A DNA stretch of 54,902 bases from Lentibacillus sediminis. Its GTDB lineage: Bacteria > Bacillota > Bacilli > Bacillales > Amphibacillaceae. This document shows positions 26,144 through 33,976 of this stretch, piece by piece. Position 1 is the first letter of the stretch; each line of letters begins with the position of its first letter. The stretch spans positions 1 through 54,902 of the forward strand of contig NZ_NIXK01000015.1 in the NCBI RefSeq assembly GCF_002763455.1, in the 5' to 3' direction. The position numbers were made by a program, and so were the translations under genes. Below the pieces are notes generated by a model. It did not search any database, was not told the DNA's origin, and worked only from the letters and a program-made list of their open reading frames with translations.

Positions 26144-27145
26144 ATGAGCGTTAAAATCATCAAATCTCTATATTTTAAGCTTCCCGTTATCGCCAAGCTG
26201 CTGTTGGTCATTTTGTTTATCATGTCACTGTTCGGCATCTCAATCCATCTGGTTGAGCCTGAGCAGTTCCCGACCATTTTTGACGGCATCTGGTGGGCGT
26301 TTGTCACAGCTGCGACCGTCGGCTATGGCGATTTTGTGCCGCTCACCATCAGAGGGAAAATAATTGGCATTTTCCTCATCCTGACAGGCGGTGGATTGAT
26401 TGCCTTTTATATTACAAGATTTTCCGCTGCCGCCATTCGTCATCAGCAAAATCAAACCCAGGGCAAAGCTGCATTTAAGGGGAAGGGACATCTGATTTTT
26501 ATCGGCTGGAATGAGCGCACCCGCCAGCTGCTTGATATTACGATGGATCATGAGCCAGAGCAGCGGATCGTGCTGATTGACCGGAGCCTGAACCATCTCG
26601 CCTACCAGCATTATCCGGTACATTTCATCCATGGGGACGCAAGCGAGGATGAAACACTGGCTCAGGCAAATATTGAACACGCCGAGCGGGTAATCATTAC
26701 GGCGGATTTGTCGGAGCATGAGCGGCAGGCGGATAATTATACGATCCTGACAACGGTGGCAATTCGCGGAAATAATCACGATCTCCCAATCGTCGCGGAA
26801 ATCCTTTCAAAAACCCAGATCGAAAATGCATTGCGAGCAGGCGCCACCACGATTATCAAATCGAATGATTTTATGAGCACACTGCTTTATCATGAACTGC
26901 GCAGAACCGAGACAGCGAAGCCTTTTGAAGATATCCTTTATCTATTAAAAAGCCAGCAGTTTTCCCATATGAAACTGCCCCAAGAGCTTGAGGAGGCAAC
27001 TTTTCGTCATGCCAGCAATATTTGTTTAAAGGATGGCAGGCTGCTCCTTGGGATTCTGCGCAGCGATGAATGGATGATCAATCCGGGTCCCGATTTTCTG
27101 TTGCAAAAAGAGGATATGCTGATAACCATTCGTCCCTGGTCCTGA
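26144..27145 (+). CDS. yugO: Two-pore-helix K+ channel with RCK/TrkA-N domain, YugO type
   Basis: 333 residues from the ATG at 26144, which has GGTTGAGG upstream; an ATG 21 nt earlier has no ribosome binding site. Two membrane helices flank a pore loop with the K+ selectivity filter TVGYGD near residues 60-65. After the second helix comes a TrkA-N (RCK) nucleotide-binding domain starting GHLIFIGWNERT near residue 112, with VLIDRSLNH near residue 143. YugO in B. subtilis mediates K+ efflux used in biofilm electrical signalling. It is followed by yugI as in B. subtilis synteny. Confidence 0.93.
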   Translation: MSVKIIKSLYFKLPVIAKLLLVILFIMSLFGISIHLVEPEQFPTIFDGIWWAFVTAATVGYGDFVPLTIRGKIIGIFLILTGGGLIAFYITRFSAAAIRHQQNQTQGKAAFKGKGHLIFIGWNERTRQLLDITMDHEPEQRIVLIDRSLNHLAYQHYPVHFIHGDASEDETLAQANIEHAERVIITADLSEHERQADNYTILTTVAIRGNNHDLPIVAEILSKTQIENALRAGATTIIKSNDFMSTLLYHELRRTETAKPFEDILYLLKSQQFSHMKLPQELEEATFRHASNICLKDGRLLLGILRSDEWMINPGPDFLLQKEDMLITIRPWS

Positions 27146-27252
27146 CTTTTCCCCCTGCTGAATTTGCTGGAAATCTTTTGCTTCTTCCCCGGATTTCTGC
27201 TAAAATGATATATTGTGTAAAAAGAATCGAATAGATATAGGAGTTGTTCAGC

Positions 27253-27624
27253 ATGATCTCAAACTTTGAGAGCGGTCAAGTGATCGAGGGGAAAGTAACC
27301 GGAATTCAGCCTTATGGGGCATTTGTAGCACTGGATGAGGAAGTACAGGGATTGGTTCATATATCAGAGGTAACCCACGGATTTGTTAAAGATATTAATG
27401 AACATCTGGCTGTTGGCGATGAAGTGAAAGTAAAAGTATTGAATGTCGATGAAGAGAAAAACAAAGTCTCTCTGTCGATCCGCGCCACCGAAGAAGCTCC
27501 CAAACAAACAGCAAAACCGCAGAAAAAAGCAGCACAGGATAACAATGACGAAACTGGCGGTTTTAATACGTTAAAAGATAAGCTTCAGGACTGGATTAAT
27601 CAGTCTGATGATAGCAAGAAGTAA
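27253..27624 (+). CDS. yugI: S1 RNA-binding domain protein
   Basis: 123 residues from the ATG at 27253, preceded by TAGGAG; a TTG nine bases upstream is less likely because YugI homologues start with the same short lead. A single S1 domain covers residues 4-75 (GQVIEGKVTGIQPYGAFVAL, GLVHISEVTHGFVKDIN, VGDEVKVKVLNVDEE). A Lys/Gln/Ala-rich linker and a short C-terminal helix follow. This general-stress-protein-13 family binds RNA and probably associates with ribosomes. Ends at a strong terminator. Confidence 0.93.
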   Translation: MISNFESGQVIEGKVTGIQPYGAFVALDEEVQGLVHISEVTHGFVKDINEHLAVGDEVKVKVLNVDEEKNKVSLSIRATEEAPKQTAKPQKKAAQDNNDETGGFNTLKDKLQDWINQSDDSKK

Positions 27625-27632
27625 TCCCAAGA

Positions 27633-27660
27633 GACATGCCGCGTGAGCATGTCTTTTTTT
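27633..27660 (+). terminator. Terminator of yugI
   Basis: GACATGC and GCATGTC form the stem, followed by seven T. Confidence 0.92.
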
Positions 27661-27680
27661 ATGACTGGATGACGTGCAAC

Positions 27681-27880
27681 GCGCGGAAGTTAGAGCAGTG
27701 GGGCTGAAGTTTTCGCTCTCGGGCTGAAGTTTCTGCACTCGGGCAGAAGTTTCCGCTCTCGGGCTGAAGTTCTCGCTCTCCGGCTGAAGTTCTCGCTCTC
27801 CGGCAGAAGTTTCCGCTCTCAGGCTGAAGTTCTCGCTCTCCGGCAGAAGTTCTCGCTCTCGACCGGAAGTCCTTTACTCG
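27681..27880. repeat. 20-bp tandem repeat array, eight clear plus two decayed copies
   Basis: The unit SGGCWGAAGTTYTCGCTCTC recurs with an exact 20-bp period at 27701, 27721, 27741, 27761, 27781, 27801, 27821 and 27841, with decayed copies at 27681 and 27861. Changes are C/A at the fifth base of GGC(T/A)GAAG and at the TTC/TTT positions. The 370-nt gap between yugI and pgi holds this array and the short pgi upstream region, and no gene. Confidence 0.95.
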
Positions 27881-27994
27881 CCCAGAACCAAAAAACTCGG
27901 GGATAAAACAAGTTTCCTTTACCTCCCGTCCTGTTTTGAGTTAAAGTGATAATGTAATGAAATGACGTAGACTCTCGAGGAGGAAATACAGCTA

Positions 27995-29341
27995 ATGACA
28001 CATGTTTCATTCAACTATGATAAAGCCCTTGATTTTTTTAATCAGCAAGAGCTGGACAACCTGGAAAAATACGTAGAGACTGCCCACCAGGCTCTGCACG
28101 AACAGACCGGGGCAGGCAGTGATTTTCTCGGCTGGCTCGATTTGCCGGTAGACTATGATAAAGAGGAATTTACCCGAATTCAAAAAAGCGCAGAGAAAAT
28201 CAGAAACGATTCCGATGTGCTATTAGTGATCGGGATTGGCGGTTCGTATTTGGGCGCTCGTGCGGCTCTGGAGATGCTTAACCACCCGTTTAACACCCTT
28301 CTGTCCAAAGAAGAGCGCAATGCGCCACAGGTGATTTTCGCCGGACATCATATGAGTGCATCCTACATGACGCAGTTGCTGGAAGTGCTCAAGGATAAGG
28401 ATGTCTCCATCAATGTCATTTCCAAGAGCGGCACCACCACCGAACCGGCAATTGCCTTTCGTATTTTTAAAAATTTCCTTGAAGAAAAATATGGCGAAGA
28501 GGAAGCGAAGCAGCGAATTTTTGCCACGACGGACAAACAAAAAGGAGCACTTAAATCCAGTGCTGATCAGGCCGGCTATGAAACATTCGTGATCCCTGAT
28601 GATGTCGGCGGACGTTATTCGGTACTGACAGCAGTGGGTCTTTTGCCAATCGCGGTCAGTGGCATTTCGATTGAAGCGATGATGGAAGGAGCTGCTGCAG
28701 CCAGAAACGATTTGGCAGAGCCTTCCCTTTCCAACAACCCGGCTTACCAGTACGCAGCAGTGCGTAATATTTTATATAACAAAGGAAAAGTTACCGAGCT
28801 GCTGATCAATTATGAGCCGAGCCTGCAATATTTCGCCGAGTGGTGGAAGCAGTTATTCGGAGAAAGTGAAGGCAAAGATCAAAAAGGGATTTACCCTTCC
28901 TCTGCCAACTTCACGACAGACCTCCACTCCCTTGGCCAGTACATCCAGGAAGGCCGGCGGAATATCTTTGAAACGGTTCTGCATGTGAACGAGTCCGCAA
29001 ATGATCTGACGCTGGAGGCAGACGAGGAAAATGCCGACGGGCTGAATTATCTGGCAGGCAAAAACATCCATGAGATTAATGATAAAGCCTTCCAGGGCAC
29101 ATTGCTCGCGCACACAGACGGCGGGGTTCCCAATTTAGTAGTGGAAGTGCCACGTCTTGATGCCCATACATTCGGCTATCTTGTTTATTTCTTTGAAAAA
29201 GCCTGTGCCATCAGCGGCTATCTGCTCGGCGTCAATCCATTTGACCAGCCGGGTGTGGAGGCTTATAAAAAGAATATGTTTGCCCTCTTAGGCAAGCCTG
29301 GATTTGAAGATGCGAAACAAGCTCTGGAAAAACGGCTTTAA
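27995..29341 (+). CDS. pgi: Glucose-6-phosphate isomerase
   Basis: 448 residues, the short bacterial form found in Bacillales. It interconverts glucose 6-phosphate and fructose 6-phosphate in the cytoplasm. Sugar-phosphate binding segments: [16 protein letters not shown] near residues 75-90, [15 protein letters not shown] near residues 138-152, and [14 protein letters not shown] near residues 201-214 carrying the catalytic Arg. The signature near the C-terminus is [14 protein letters not shown] with a nearby His. Start after GAGGAGGAAATACAGCT. Confidence 0.97.
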   Translation: MTHVSFNYDKALDFFNQQELDNLEKYVETAHQALHEQTGAGSDFLGWLDLPVDYDKEEFTRIQKSAEKIRNDSDVLLVIGIGGSYLGARAALEMLNHPFNTLLSKEERNAPQVIFAGHHMSASYMTQLLEVLKDKDVSINVISKSGTTTEPAIAFRIFKNFLEEKYGEEEAKQRIFATTDKQKGALKSSADQAGYETFVIPDDVGGRYSVLTAVGLLPIAVSGISIEAMMEGAAAARNDLAEPSLSNNPAYQYAAVRNILYNKGKVTELLINYEPSLQYFAEWWKQLFGESEGKDQKGIYPSSANFTTDLHSLGQYIQEGRRNIFETVLHVNESANDLTLEADEENADGLNYLAGKNIHEINDKAFQGTLLAHTDGGVPNLVVEVPRLDAHTFGYLVYFFEKACAISGYLLGVNPFDQPGVEAYKKNMFALLGKPGFEDAKQALEKRL

Positions 29342-29394
29342 TTTTGGTTAGACAACAAAATCCGGAAATTTTTAACAAACTTTTGGTAAAAGAT

Positions 29395-29490
29395 GTTTAT
29401 TTTGTACAGGCAGGGGTAATACTATTAATGTAAGACTTTCTCGTATTCCCCCTGTAGGCAAAGCGTTTTTAGCGCTTTGCTTTTTTTTTG
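29395..29490 (+). ncRNA. Candidate short transcript between pgi and patB with a sigma-B-like promoter
   Basis: GTTTAT (29395-29400) and GGGTAA (29414-29419) with a 13-nt spacer resemble the sigma-B pattern GTTTAA-N13-15-GGGTAT. A transcript starting near 29428 would carry a pyrimidine-rich TTCCCCCTGTAG, end at the hairpin GCAAAGCG/CGCTTTGC (29458-29481) with nine T, and be about 60 nt long. No ORF fits. It could equally be pgi trailer sequence with its terminator. Confidence 0.3.
29458..29490 (+). terminator. Terminator downstream of pgi
   Basis: GCAAAGCG, loop, CGCTTTGC and a nine-T tract. Confidence 0.9.
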
Positions 29491-29500
29491 CTTTTTTTCA

Positions 29501-29527
29501 GCCTGTCAGCCGGGTTTGCTGACAGGC
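29501..29527. other. Perfect 10-bp inverted repeat overlapping the patB promoter region
   Basis: GCCTGTCAGC and GCTGACAGGC are separated by 7 nt. TATAAT (29535-29540) follows directly and GGAGG precedes the patB start at 29572. It lacks a T tract, so an operator is more likely than a terminator. Confidence 0.5.
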
Positions 29528-29571
29528 AATTTGTTATAATAATATAAAGTGAAAGAGAAGGAGGCTGACAA

Positions 29572-30738
29572 ATGGGATTTTTTGATACGATACATGACCG
29601 CAAAAATACTCGCTCCGTGAAATGGGACATGCTTAAGGCAGTTTTCCAGTCGGATGACGTGCTGCCGATGTGGGTGGCTGATATGGACTTTAAGGCGCCG
29701 GAAGCTGTAAACGAGGCGCTGATCGCCCGCGCTAAACATGGCATTTATGGCTATACGGTGATCGATGATGAGGTCAAAGGCGCCGTCACCAACTGGGTTT
29801 CACGCCGCCATGACTGGCAAATAGACGAAAATTGGCTGTCTTTCAGTCCGGGCGTTGTCACCAGCTTACATATGGCGGTTCAGGCATTCACGGAACCGGA
29901 AGACAAAATTTTAATCCAAACGCCGGTGTACACACCATTTTATAGTGTGATCGAGGGCCATGGCAGAGAAGTTGTCAAAAGTCCGCTCGTCCGGGAAGAT
30001 AACTATTACACGATTGATTTTGTCGATTTTGAAGAAAAACTGCGTCAGGGAGTGAAGGCCTTTATTCTTTGTTCCCCGCATAACCCGGTCGGCCGTGTGT
30101 GGAAAAAGGAAGAACTCGAGGAAATGGCAAGGCTTTGCCTGAAACATGATGTGCTTATTCTGTCAGATGAGATCCATGCGGACCTGATCTATCCGGGAGA
30201 GCGTCATATTCCGATTGCCAGTCTTTCCCCGGAGATTTCCAAGCAGACGATTACCTGTATGTCCCCTTCCAAGACATTCAACCTTGCCGGATTGCAGGCA
30301 TCCTATTGTGTAACGGAGGATAAAGCAAAAAGAGATAAGCTGGATGAAATGCTAGGCAAACAGGGCCATCATATGCTGAATACGATGGGTTCGACCGCAT
30401 TGGAAGCAGCCTACCTGCACGGAGAAGCCTGGCTGGATGAGCTGAAAACGGTGCTTGAGAAAAACCGGAATTATGTGATAGAAGAACTGGAAAGCCGCAC
30501 TAACCTCAAAGTCACCCGCACAGAAGGCACGTATCTTTTGTGGATTGATTGCCGCGGGCTGGAATTGGATGATCAGGCACTGAATAAATTCATGGTGGAA
30601 AAAGCCCGGGTCGGACTGAATAAGGGTTTGGATTACGGCGAGGAAGGCGGCTACTTCATGCGCATGAACATTGCCTGTCCTAAAGCCTTAGTGGAAGACG
30701 GTGTGGAGCGGCTGATTACCGCTGTGGAAGGAATGTAA
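29572..30738 (+). CDS. patB: PLP-dependent C-S lyase/aminotransferase, PatB/MalY type
   Basis: 388 residues, fold-type I aminotransferase. The N-terminus FDTIHDRKNTRSVKWDML and PMWVADMDFKAPEAV are characteristic of MalY/PatB beta-C-S lyases. The pyridoxal lysine lies in MSPSKTFNLAGLQASY near residue 233, and SPHNPVGRVW and LSDEIHADLIY supply the cofactor contacts. PatB cleaves cystathionine or cysteine conjugates and is annotated as cystathionine beta-lyase. Start after AGAAGGAGGCTGACAA. It corresponds to patB downstream of yugI in B. subtilis. A short AAAAAGAGGCTTTTTT hairpin follows at 30763. Confidence 0.93.
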   Translation: MGFFDTIHDRKNTRSVKWDMLKAVFQSDDVLPMWVADMDFKAPEAVNEALIARAKHGIYGYTVIDDEVKGAVTNWVSRRHDWQIDENWLSFSPGVVTSLHMAVQAFTEPEDKILIQTPVYTPFYSVIEGHGREVVKSPLVREDNYYTIDFVDFEEKLRQGVKAFILCSPHNPVGRVWKKEELEEMARLCLKHDVLILSDEIHADLIYPGERHIPIASLSPEISKQTITCMSPSKTFNLAGLQASYCVTEDKAKRDKLDEMLGKQGHHMLNTMGSTALEAAYLHGEAWLDELKTVLEKNRNYVIEELESRTNLKVTRTEGTYLLWIDCRGLELDDQALNKFMVEKARVGLNKGLDYGEEGGYFMRMNIACPKALVEDGVERLITAVEGM

Positions 30739-30821
30739 TGAAAGTAAATAGTTAGGAAAGACTTAAAAAGAGGCTTTTTTCGTAAGTTTTGTTTCTTAAT
30801 TATGTCGTGGTTGATTAAAAA

Positions 30822-31414
30822 CGTGACATAGGCTGCCGCTGCGGAAATACCCCTCGCTTTCCGCGGGCGCTGGTGAGCCTCCTCACGCTTACGCGCTGCG
30901 GGGTCTCACCTATGCTTATCACCCCGCAGGAGTCTCGGGGTATTTCCTCCGCTAACGGTGTGTTTTTAAAAGCAACCAATAACTACCCACTGTGTAGGTG
31001 ATTGATTGGGGCTGACGGCAGTCGATTTCCTAAGGGAAAGCAAGTGTCTAAACCTGAGCAGAAAGCGGTTAAAGGATGGAAGGCTAAAATCACGACGTCC
31101 TGTCTCAGGCGCCTTCATGACTAACATCCTGTTAGGCCGAGGCTGAAGCACGTGCTTGCAGAAAGTTACTGCCTGCAGCAGAAATCAACTATCAAGAGTG
31201 GTAGTTGATTTAAACACGCAGTAGAGTCAAAAACCACATCAGGCAGCGAAGGAAATACATGGGGACTCCTGCGGGAGGAAAGGCTTAGGTGAGACCCCGA
31301 AGTGCGACAGCACAAGGGGGCTCACCAGCCTCCCGCGGAAAGCGGAATGTATTTCCGTAGCGACGATCATTAACCTCACTGATTTTACGCCACAGTCTAT
31401 GGATATTGTGTCAA
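30822..31414. repeat. Composite structured repeat, locus 4-5 (A inverted, degenerate B, second A direct)
   Basis: Most of the 730-nt gap between patB and the FMN reductase is repeat. A is at about 30834-30953 (minus). B, degenerate with an internal insertion, is at 31001-31189; it is closed by ATTGATT/AATCAAC and GGCAGT/ACTGCC. A second A is at about 31243-31362 (plus), closed by GGAAATACAT/ATGTATTTCC. The right edge (CAGTCTATGGATATTGTGTC) is the reverse complement of the locus 1 left edge with a few changes, so this A unit has an intact outer end. No gene is seen in it. Confidence 0.85.
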
Positions 31415-31471
31415 AACAACTTCTCATTAGAAAAAAGTCAAAAAAGAAAATCTAAAAAAAGGGTGATCAAC

Positions 31472-32020
31472 ATGACGAAAATCGGTATTGTAGTTGGCAG
31501 TCTGCGGAAAGAGTCTTTTTCCAAAAAAATTGCAAAGAATGTAGCTTCCCTGTTTCCGGAGGGGTATGAAACAGAGTTTGTGGAAATCGGCAATCTTGCT
31601 TTGTACAATGAGGAATATGACGGTAATTCTCCAGAGGAATATACCATATTCCGCAACACCATCAAGGGAGTTGACGCTGTTTTATTCGTAACCCCAGAGT
31701 ATAACCGTTCCGTATCAGGTGTGTTAAAAAATGCATTGGATGTAGGTTCAAGGCCTTATGGTGAAAGTGTATGGGATGGCAAACCAGCAGCGATTATCAG
31801 TCAATCTATCAGTAATCTGAGCGGATTTGGCGCAAACCATCATTTACGTCAATCTCTCACGTTCCTGAATATGCCTGTTGTTCAGCAGCCTGAGGTCTAT
31901 CTTGCCAATTCAGCAGATTTAGTGGATGAAAATGGTAAAATCAACAATGAAGGAACCATTCAATTCCTGCAAACTTTCGTGGATTCCTTTGTTGATTTGA
32001 TTAAGAAGTATCAAGCGTAA
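31472..32020 (+). CDS. NADPH-dependent FMN reductase family protein
   Basis: 182 residues from the ATG at 31472 (MTKIGIVVGSLRKESFSKK), preceded by AAAGGGTGATCAAC; upstream in-frame codons lack a ribosome binding site. Flavodoxin-like fold: the phosphate loop GSLRKESFSK near residues 9-18 and TPEYNRSVSGVLKNALD near residues 74-90, both binding FMN. Such enzymes reduce quinones, azo dyes or chromate with NAD(P)H. It stands alone immediately after a cluster of structured repeats and ends at a terminator shared with sodC. Confidence 0.92.
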   Translation: MTKIGIVVGSLRKESFSKKIAKNVASLFPEGYETEFVEIGNLALYNEEYDGNSPEEYTIFRNTIKGVDAVLFVTPEYNRSVSGVLKNALDVGSRPYGESVWDGKPAAIISQSISNLSGFGANHHLRQSLTFLNMPVVQQPEVYLANSADLVDENGKINNEGTIQFLQTFVDSFVDLIKKYQA

Positions 32021-32035
32021 TCCCCGTACAAACAA

Positions 32036-32067
32036 AAGCTGCTATGCCAATGAAGGCACAGCAGCTT
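32036..32067. terminator. Bidirectional terminator between the FMN reductase and sodC
   Basis: AAAGCTGCTATGCC with GGCACAGCAGCTTT, flanked by A and T runs, between convergent stop codons. Confidence 0.88.
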
Positions 32068-32645
32068 TATTTTTCTTGTTCTTCATTAAATTCGGTTGGG
32101 TCTGTCGGTGTTTCTTCGCCTTGTGGATCCGGATCCGTTTTAATCACGCCGCACAGGATACGGTCACCCGACTCGCCGCCGGGCTGGCTTACCCCATCGT
32201 CCTGGCCGTCATGAACAATTAAGGAGGTCCCCTCGCCTCTTAGAATCGATTTTTTCCCGTCTTTCAGAGTCGCCTCTGCAAGCATCAGTTCCGCTTCGAC
32301 AATCCCGCTGCCATCTGCTTCCACATTCGGCAGGTCACCAAGATGGGAGCCTTCCGGATGCATAAGGCCATGTTCGTTCCCGTCCGGATTGAAATGATTG
32401 CCGGCACTGGTGAAATCCGGCCCTTCGCATTGTGGGAATTCATGAACATGCACCCCATGAAAACCAGGTTCCAACCCTTCCAGACTTAATTTAACCTGCA
32501 CCCCGGCATCCTGCTCGGACAGTTCTGCCGTCCCCACCATGTCGCCGGATGCATTATACATTTCCACCGTTCGGTTCGCCTCACTGTTTCCGCTCTGACA
32601 GGAAACCAAAAACGTCATAAAAATTAATAATAAAATTGCCCGCAT
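32067..32645 (-). CDS. sodC: Cu/Zn superoxide dismutase lipoprotein
   Basis: 192 residues from the ATG at 32645 (AAAAGGAGATAATCTG upstream). Lipobox FLVSC with Cys16 lipidated, so it is anchored outside the membrane. The SodC fold follows: the metal ligands GVHVHEF, NHFNPDGNEHG, SHLGDLPN and VHDGQDDG give the full set of His and Asp residues, and two Cys (after HEFPQ and in RILCGVIK) can form the disulfide. The C-terminus is Pro/Glu/Asp-rich. It dismutates superoxide. B. subtilis YojM is reported to lack copper ligands; this protein seems complete. Confidence 0.92.
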   Translation of the reverse strand: MRAILLLIFMTFLVSCQSGNSEANRTVEMYNASGDMVGTAELSEQDAGVQVKLSLEGLEPGFHGVHVHEFPQCEGPDFTSAGNHFNPDGNEHGLMHPEGSHLGDLPNVEADGSGIVEAELMLAEATLKDGKKSILRGEGTSLIVHDGQDDGVSQPGGESGDRILCGVIKTDPDPQGEETPTDPTEFNEEQEK

Positions 32646-32748
32646 CAGATTATCTCCTTTTGCATTGTTGTCTCTAGTATCAACCAAAAGGCAATAGGCT
32701 AAACGCAAAAAATAAAAGCCTCTCTTCAACAAAAGAAAGGCTCTTCCA

Positions 32749-32961
32749 CTATTCGCGCGGATCTGACGCTTTATCCCGGTTTTCTGCATATTCTATGTCC
32801 TGCTTATATTTTTCGTTAAATTCACGTTCTTCTTTTTTGGAGTGACGGTGGATCAGGTAAAGCGTGACGACCGCTAAAGCGGCAAAGATCAATAATGTAA
32901 TGAGTGCCGGAATATATTCGGATTTATCCTCAGGAAAATAAAGAAATGGCATCATGATCAT
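32749..32961 (-). CDS. Small single-span membrane protein
   Basis: 70 residues. It has one hydrophobic helix at about residues 17-37 (YIPALITLLIFAALAVVTLYL), then a highly charged cytoplasmic tail (HRHSKKEEREFNEKYKQDIE) ending DKASDPRE. Start preceded by GAAGGATGTGAGTACGA. I cannot assign a function. The leftward gene lies between sodC and the rightward kapB, 103 nt upstream of sodC and on the same strand, so cotranscription is possible. Confidence 0.72.
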   Translation of the reverse strand: MIMMPFLYFPEDKSEYIPALITLLIFAALAVVTLYLIHRHSKKEEREFNEKYKQDIEYAENRDKASDPRE

Positions 32962-33081
32962 TCGTACTCACATCCTTCAACGTGTATTATAACAAAATTT
33001 ACCGGCATGCAAAACCGGACCAGCATAATGTTCGCAAATCTGTGATATTTTTGCGAGAATATAGACAAGGAGTGATTCACG

Positions 33082-33471
33082 ATGGCTGATGTATCGATTG
33101 GCGAAAACGTCCGTGCCCATTATAAATCCGGCACTTACATAGGTGAAGTCAGGGAGGACAGAGGCGACCGCTACCTCATTGAAGTGCTGGCAGTAGAAAA
33201 ACATCCGATGCAAGGAGATCTGCATAACCCCAATCAGGTAGAGGATGTATTTTTTCATGAGCGAAAAGCTCTCGCTCCTCATGAAAAAATGAATGTAAAA
33301 AAACCCGCCGTCAAGCCCTATGCAGGGGAAATTCCATCCTATGGCCAGTCCCTAAAGCAGGCAGTGAACGTTTATAAGGAAAAACTTGTTGCGGATGGTT
33401 CCGCCTACAGTCAGAAAGCCCTGCAAACAATGAGCGGGCTGGAAGAAATTTATGAAAGAACCTATTACTGA
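33082..33471 (+). CDS. kapB: Kinase-associated protein B
   Basis: 129 residues after AAGGAGTGATTCACG. The N-terminal half is an SH3-like barrel (GENVRAHYKSGTYIGEV, YLIEVLAVEKHPMQGDLHNP) and the C-terminal half is helical (YGQSLKQAVNVYKEKL), the arrangement of KapB. In B. subtilis KapB is needed for signalling from the sporulation kinase KinB. No lipobox is visible in this version. The usual neighbour kapD is not present here. Ends at a terminator shared with ptsH. Confidence 0.92.
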   Translation: MADVSIGENVRAHYKSGTYIGEVREDRGDRYLIEVLAVEKHPMQGDLHNPNQVEDVFFHERKALAPHEKMNVKKPAVKPYAGEIPSYGQSLKQAVNVYKEKLVADGSAYSQKALQTMSGLEEIYERTYY

Positions 33472-33477
33472 AATGAA

Positions 33478-33502
33478 AAAGGCTGGATTGCTCCAGCCTT
33501 TT
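33478..33502. terminator. Bidirectional terminator between kapB and ptsH
   Basis: AAAAGGCTGG and CCAGCCTTTT around a 6-nt loop, with T tracts both ways. Confidence 0.92.
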
Positions 33503-33761
33503 ACTCGCCCAAATGTTCTTCAATTACTTCTGTGACACCTTTAATCGCTTCTTCTTCGTCTCCGCCTGTAGCGGTGATCGTGATCTCGGCACCTTTTGGA
33601 ATTCCAAGGGACATAACGCCCATAATGGATTTCAGGTTTACCTTTTTGTCATTGTAAGAAACTTCCACATCTGATTCATACTGTCCTGCTTTATTTACCA
33701 GCAATGTAGCCGGGCGGGCGTGCACTCCTGTATCTGCAGTAATTGTAAATTTCTTCTCTGC
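33501..33761 (-). CDS. ptsH: Phosphocarrier protein HPr
   Basis: 86 residues from the ATG at 33761 ([10 protein letters not shown]), preceded by GGAAGGATG. The active-site loop TGVHARPAT contains His15, the residue phosphorylated by enzyme I, and [11 protein letters not shown] contains Ser46, the HPr kinase target. Both are conserved, so this is HPr proper and not the regulatory paralogue Crh, which lacks His15. HPr relays phosphate to PTS permeases and, as Ser46-P, co-represses with CcpA. It is alone here: no ptsI or ptsG adjoins, unlike the B. subtilis ptsGHI cluster. Confidence 0.95.
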   Translation of the reverse strand, partial: AEKKFTITADTGVHARPATLLVNKAGQYESDVEVSYNDKKVNLKSIMGVMSLGIPKGAEITITATGGDEEEAIKGVTEVIEEHLGE

Positions 33762-33929
33762 CATCGAACTCATCCTTCCAAAACATATTCTCACGTACTA
33801 TTTTACTGAGTACAGCTTCTATCATACACTATTTTTGCCGAAAAATGAATTGAAACACGCTCGTATTCGCTAATTTTAGCGAAAAGAATTATCCCGGTGA
33901 AAGAGTTGTTTGTCTTTGTCTAGGCGTTG

Positions 33930-33943
33930 TGATAACGTTAACT
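33930..33943. promoter_or_regulatory. Possible CcpA cre site between ptsH and deoD
   Basis: TGATAACGTTAACT agrees with cre consensus TGWAANCGNTNWCA at all but two positions and is near palindromic. It is about 34 nt before the deoD start. Confidence 0.35.
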
Positions 33944-33976
33944 TGAAATCTAATGTAGCGCAAGGAGGAAGAATAA

